A DNA stretch of 26,697 bases from Pedobacter sp. UBA2067. GTDB taxonomy: Bacteria; Bacteroidota; Bacteroidia; Sphingobacteriales; Sphingobacteriaceae. A model generated the notes under the pieces. It was given only the letters and a program-made list of their open reading frames with translations. It was not told where the DNA came from and searched no databases. The first letter of the stretch is position 1; every line of letters begins with the position of its first letter. Below are positions 25,100 through 26,697 of the stretch, in pieces. Location: NCBI GenBank assembly GCA_002333205.1, contig DDAD01000130.1, forward strand, positions 1 to 26,697, given 5' to 3'. A program made the position numbers and the translations under genes.

Positions 25100-25130
25100 A
25101 AAGGTCCCGGGGCACCCGGGACCTTTTTTT
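25100..25130 (+). terminator. Intrinsic terminator of susC2-susD2
   Basis: AAAGGTCCCGGG (25100-25111) and CCCGGGACCTTT (25115-25126) make a perfect 12-base GC-rich stem with a 3-base loop, running into seven T (25124-25130). Confidence 0.95.
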
Positions 25131-25132
25131 AT

Positions 25133-25320
25133 ATATGCCCGGCATTCTATGGAACCAAGGAAGGTTGGGAAATACGGATTGATCTTAAGGCTCTGAAAAG
25201 TATAAAACAGAAGTTAAGGAACAGACCAGACGGAACCACCCACCATGTGAGCTTCTCTGACCACACCGCTGTCTAACGAACGGTGATGTGAGAGGACAGA
25301 TAGGTGGTAAAAGTTGTTTC
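25133..25320 (+). ncRNA. Diverged group II intron-like 5' fragment after second Sus operon
   Basis: ATATGCCCGGCAT at 25133-25145 matches the first fragment's GTGCGCCCGGCAT in 10 of 13 positions and starts 2 bases past the terminator T-run. Further similarities in order are GGGAAAT, CTTAAGGCT, GACGGAACC, CTCTGACC and TAACGAAC. The GTGCG tip is mutated and several helices are shortened. No reverse transcriptase or domain V is seen. The 3' limit is approximate, and homology is judged by eye. Confidence 0.6.
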
Positions 25321-25637
25321 GTAACCATTGAGTATAAATTATGGTAGCAATTGCTTCCATCCATTAATGTCAGTTTTTGTAGGGTCTGTTCTATCGCCTT
25401 TTCAGTATGTATTAATTTTGAAATAGCTGAATCTATCCAAATAACCTTTGTGAAATCATGCACATTCAGGAAAATAGCCTAATCTGTTAAAAATGAGTAG
25501 CAATAGCGCTTCTAACAATGTTAGCTTTTAATTGTTTAGAAATTCTAAAAAAAAATAAAAATTTTGTTTGGATGTATTCTGGTTTTACTATCTTCAAAAA
25601 TTATTAACTCATTAACTAACCCAAATTTTATTAATTT
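25321..25637 (+). other. AT-rich leader region of susC3
   Basis: Apart from the promoter at 25567-25596 I see nothing specific here. A minus-strand frame crossing part of it looks non-coding. Confidence 0.4.
25567..25596 (+). promoter_or_regulatory. Candidate promoter of susC3
   Basis: TTTG (25567-25570) and TATCTTCA (25589-25596) are separated by 18 bases, fitting the Bacteroidetes -33/-7 layout; the -7 matches 6 of 8 consensus positions. It would give a leader of about 35 bases before the ATG at 25638. Confidence 0.45.
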
Positions 25638-26697
25638 ATGAAAAAACTTATACTAAGTTTGTTCATCTTTTTGTGTGTTGCAGCATCTGCAATTGCACAG
25701 AACCGAACAGTTACTGGTACAGTTACCGGGCAAGATGACGGGCTCCCGTTGCCTGGGGTATCAGTAAGGGTGCAGGGCACCCAATCCGGAACTACGACCA
25801 ACTCAAGTGGACAATTTTCGATCAGCGTTCCTAATGGATCGACTGTCTTGCAATTCTCCTACATTGGTTATGATAGCCAAACGAGAACTCTTGGGAACTC
25901 AAACACTGTAAATGTGATTATGTCACAAAGTTCTAATGCATTGAATGAAGTCGTTGTTACAGCAGGTGGTTTAGCGGCGTCTAAAAGATCTCAAGGTACA
26001 ACAACAACAACAGTGAAAGCAGAACAATTGAATGCTGCTAGGCCTACAAACATCGCGAGTGGATTAACTGGTAAGGTTGCAGGTCTGCAGGTGAGTGGAA
26101 CTACTGGTGGTACAAACCCAAATTTTAGGATTGTGCTAAGAGGTATGCGCTCGTTAACTGGTAACAACGAAGCTTTAATTGTTTTGGATAACGTTATAGT
26201 TCCAAATTCTGTTCTAGCGAATTTAAACCCTCAAGACATTGAAGATGTTACCACATTGAATGGTGCAAGTGGTGCAGCTTTATACGGTTCAGATGCGTCT
26301 AACGGAGCATTAATTATTAGAACTAAAAAAGGACAAGCTGGTAGAATGGAGATTACGGCCCAACAAACTTTCACAGTTGAGGAGGTTGCTTTTTTTCCTA
26401 AACTGCAGAAGCAATTTGGATCAGGATCTGATAACGATGTAAGGATCTATACTCCCTATGAGAATCAGCAGTATGGTCCTGCTTTTGACGGTAGTATAGT
26501 TGATATAGGTCTACCCCTTGCAAATGGAGAAAGCAGACAAACTGATTACAGCTGGAAAAATGATAAATATGATTTCTGGGAGTCTGGATTGACTAACCAA
26601 ACGGATCTTTCCTTGAGTTCTGGTGACGAAAAGGGAACATTGTTTATGTCTGGACAATATGTAAATACATCAGGTACTACGCCAAAAGATAAGTTTA
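25638..26697 (+). CDS. SusC/RagA-family TonB-linked outer membrane protein (susC3, 3' end cut off)
   Basis: About 353 N-terminal residues are visible of a protein likely near 1000. The signal peptide ends in AASAIA, followed by a carboxypeptidase-regulatory-like domain (about 22-97), a TonB-box-like EVVVTAGGL (about 104-112) and a plug. The plug differs from its neighbours: the usual VVDG(V/M)PI is VLDNVIVPN, and the ALYGSRA-type motif reads ALYGSDASNGALIIRTKKG. That suggests a distinct SusC subfamily. The barrel begins near the window end. Its ATG at 25638 is preceded by a plausible promoter. A SusD partner is expected just beyond the window but cannot be seen. Confidence 0.93.
   Translation, partial: MKKLILSLFIFLCVAASAIAQNRTVTGTVTGQDDGLPLPGVSVRVQGTQSGTTTNSSGQFSISVPNGSTVLQFSYIGYDSQTRTLGNSNTVNVIMSQSSNALNEVVVTAGGLAASKRSQGTTTTTVKAEQLNAARPTNIASGLTGKVAGLQVSGTTGGTNPNFRIVLRGMRSLTGNNEALIVLDNVIVPNSVLANLNPQDIEDVTTLNGASGAALYGSDASNGALIIRTKKGQAGRMEITAQQTFTVEEVAFFPKLQKQFGSGSDNDVRIYTPYENQQYGPAFDGSIVDIGLPLANGESRQTDYSWKNDKYDFWESGLTNQTDLSLSSGDEKGTLFMSGQYVNTSGTTPKDKF

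Noticed and set aside
25185..25463. A 92-codon minus-strand frame behind susD2
   Set aside because: Half of it is antisense to the intron-like fragment, the protein resembles nothing I know, and there is no start signal.

Overview
The window looks like chromosomal DNA of a Bacteroidetes bacterium, most likely family Sphingobacteriaceae (Pedobacter-like). The support is three tandem SusC-type TonB-dependent receptors with SusD lipoproteins, a GldH gliding lipoprotein behind a HolB/PSP1 pair, DUF5916 and DUF3078 outer-membrane-type proteins, near-absence of Shine-Dalgarno sequences, and several TAnnTTTG-like promoter elements. The genus is an inference.

Positions 1-14533 are housekeeping and envelope genes. 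On the minus strand, ffh is followed by yifB, whose 3' part is cut by the window edge. A DUF5916 gene on the plus strand converges on a DUF3078 gene. A compact minus-strand run follows: ruvX, an O-methyltransferase, two tandem glucosaminidases (one a LysM lipoprotein), and a protein with a carboxypeptidase-regulatory-like domain. It ends at a terminator-like hairpin just before the DUF3078 gene. A plus-strand operon holB - ricT-like PSP1 gene - gldH runs away from ruvX. After it comes a truncated Rpn/PD-(D/E)XK remnant, then convergent murF.

Positions 15001-26697 are an accessory-type, visibly more AT-rich region with three consecutive SusC genes, two with a SusD partner. These should form outer-membrane importers for an unknown polymer or oligomer. 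No enzymes, FecI/FecR pairs or hybrid two-component regulators are visible, so substrate and control cannot be read from this window.

The most unusual feature lies between the Sus pairs. Each susD ends at an intrinsic terminator, and a few bases later comes a sequence like the 5' end (domain I) of a class C group II intron. The first, at about 19830-20060, is clear; a shorter degenerate piece lies at about 20090-20160; a diverged version starts at 25133. No reverse transcriptase or domain V is visible, so they look like remnants, or possibly retained domain-I-like RNAs. Other structured DNA includes nested inverted repeats covering the yifB start codon and a long GC-rich hairpin between ruvX and holB.
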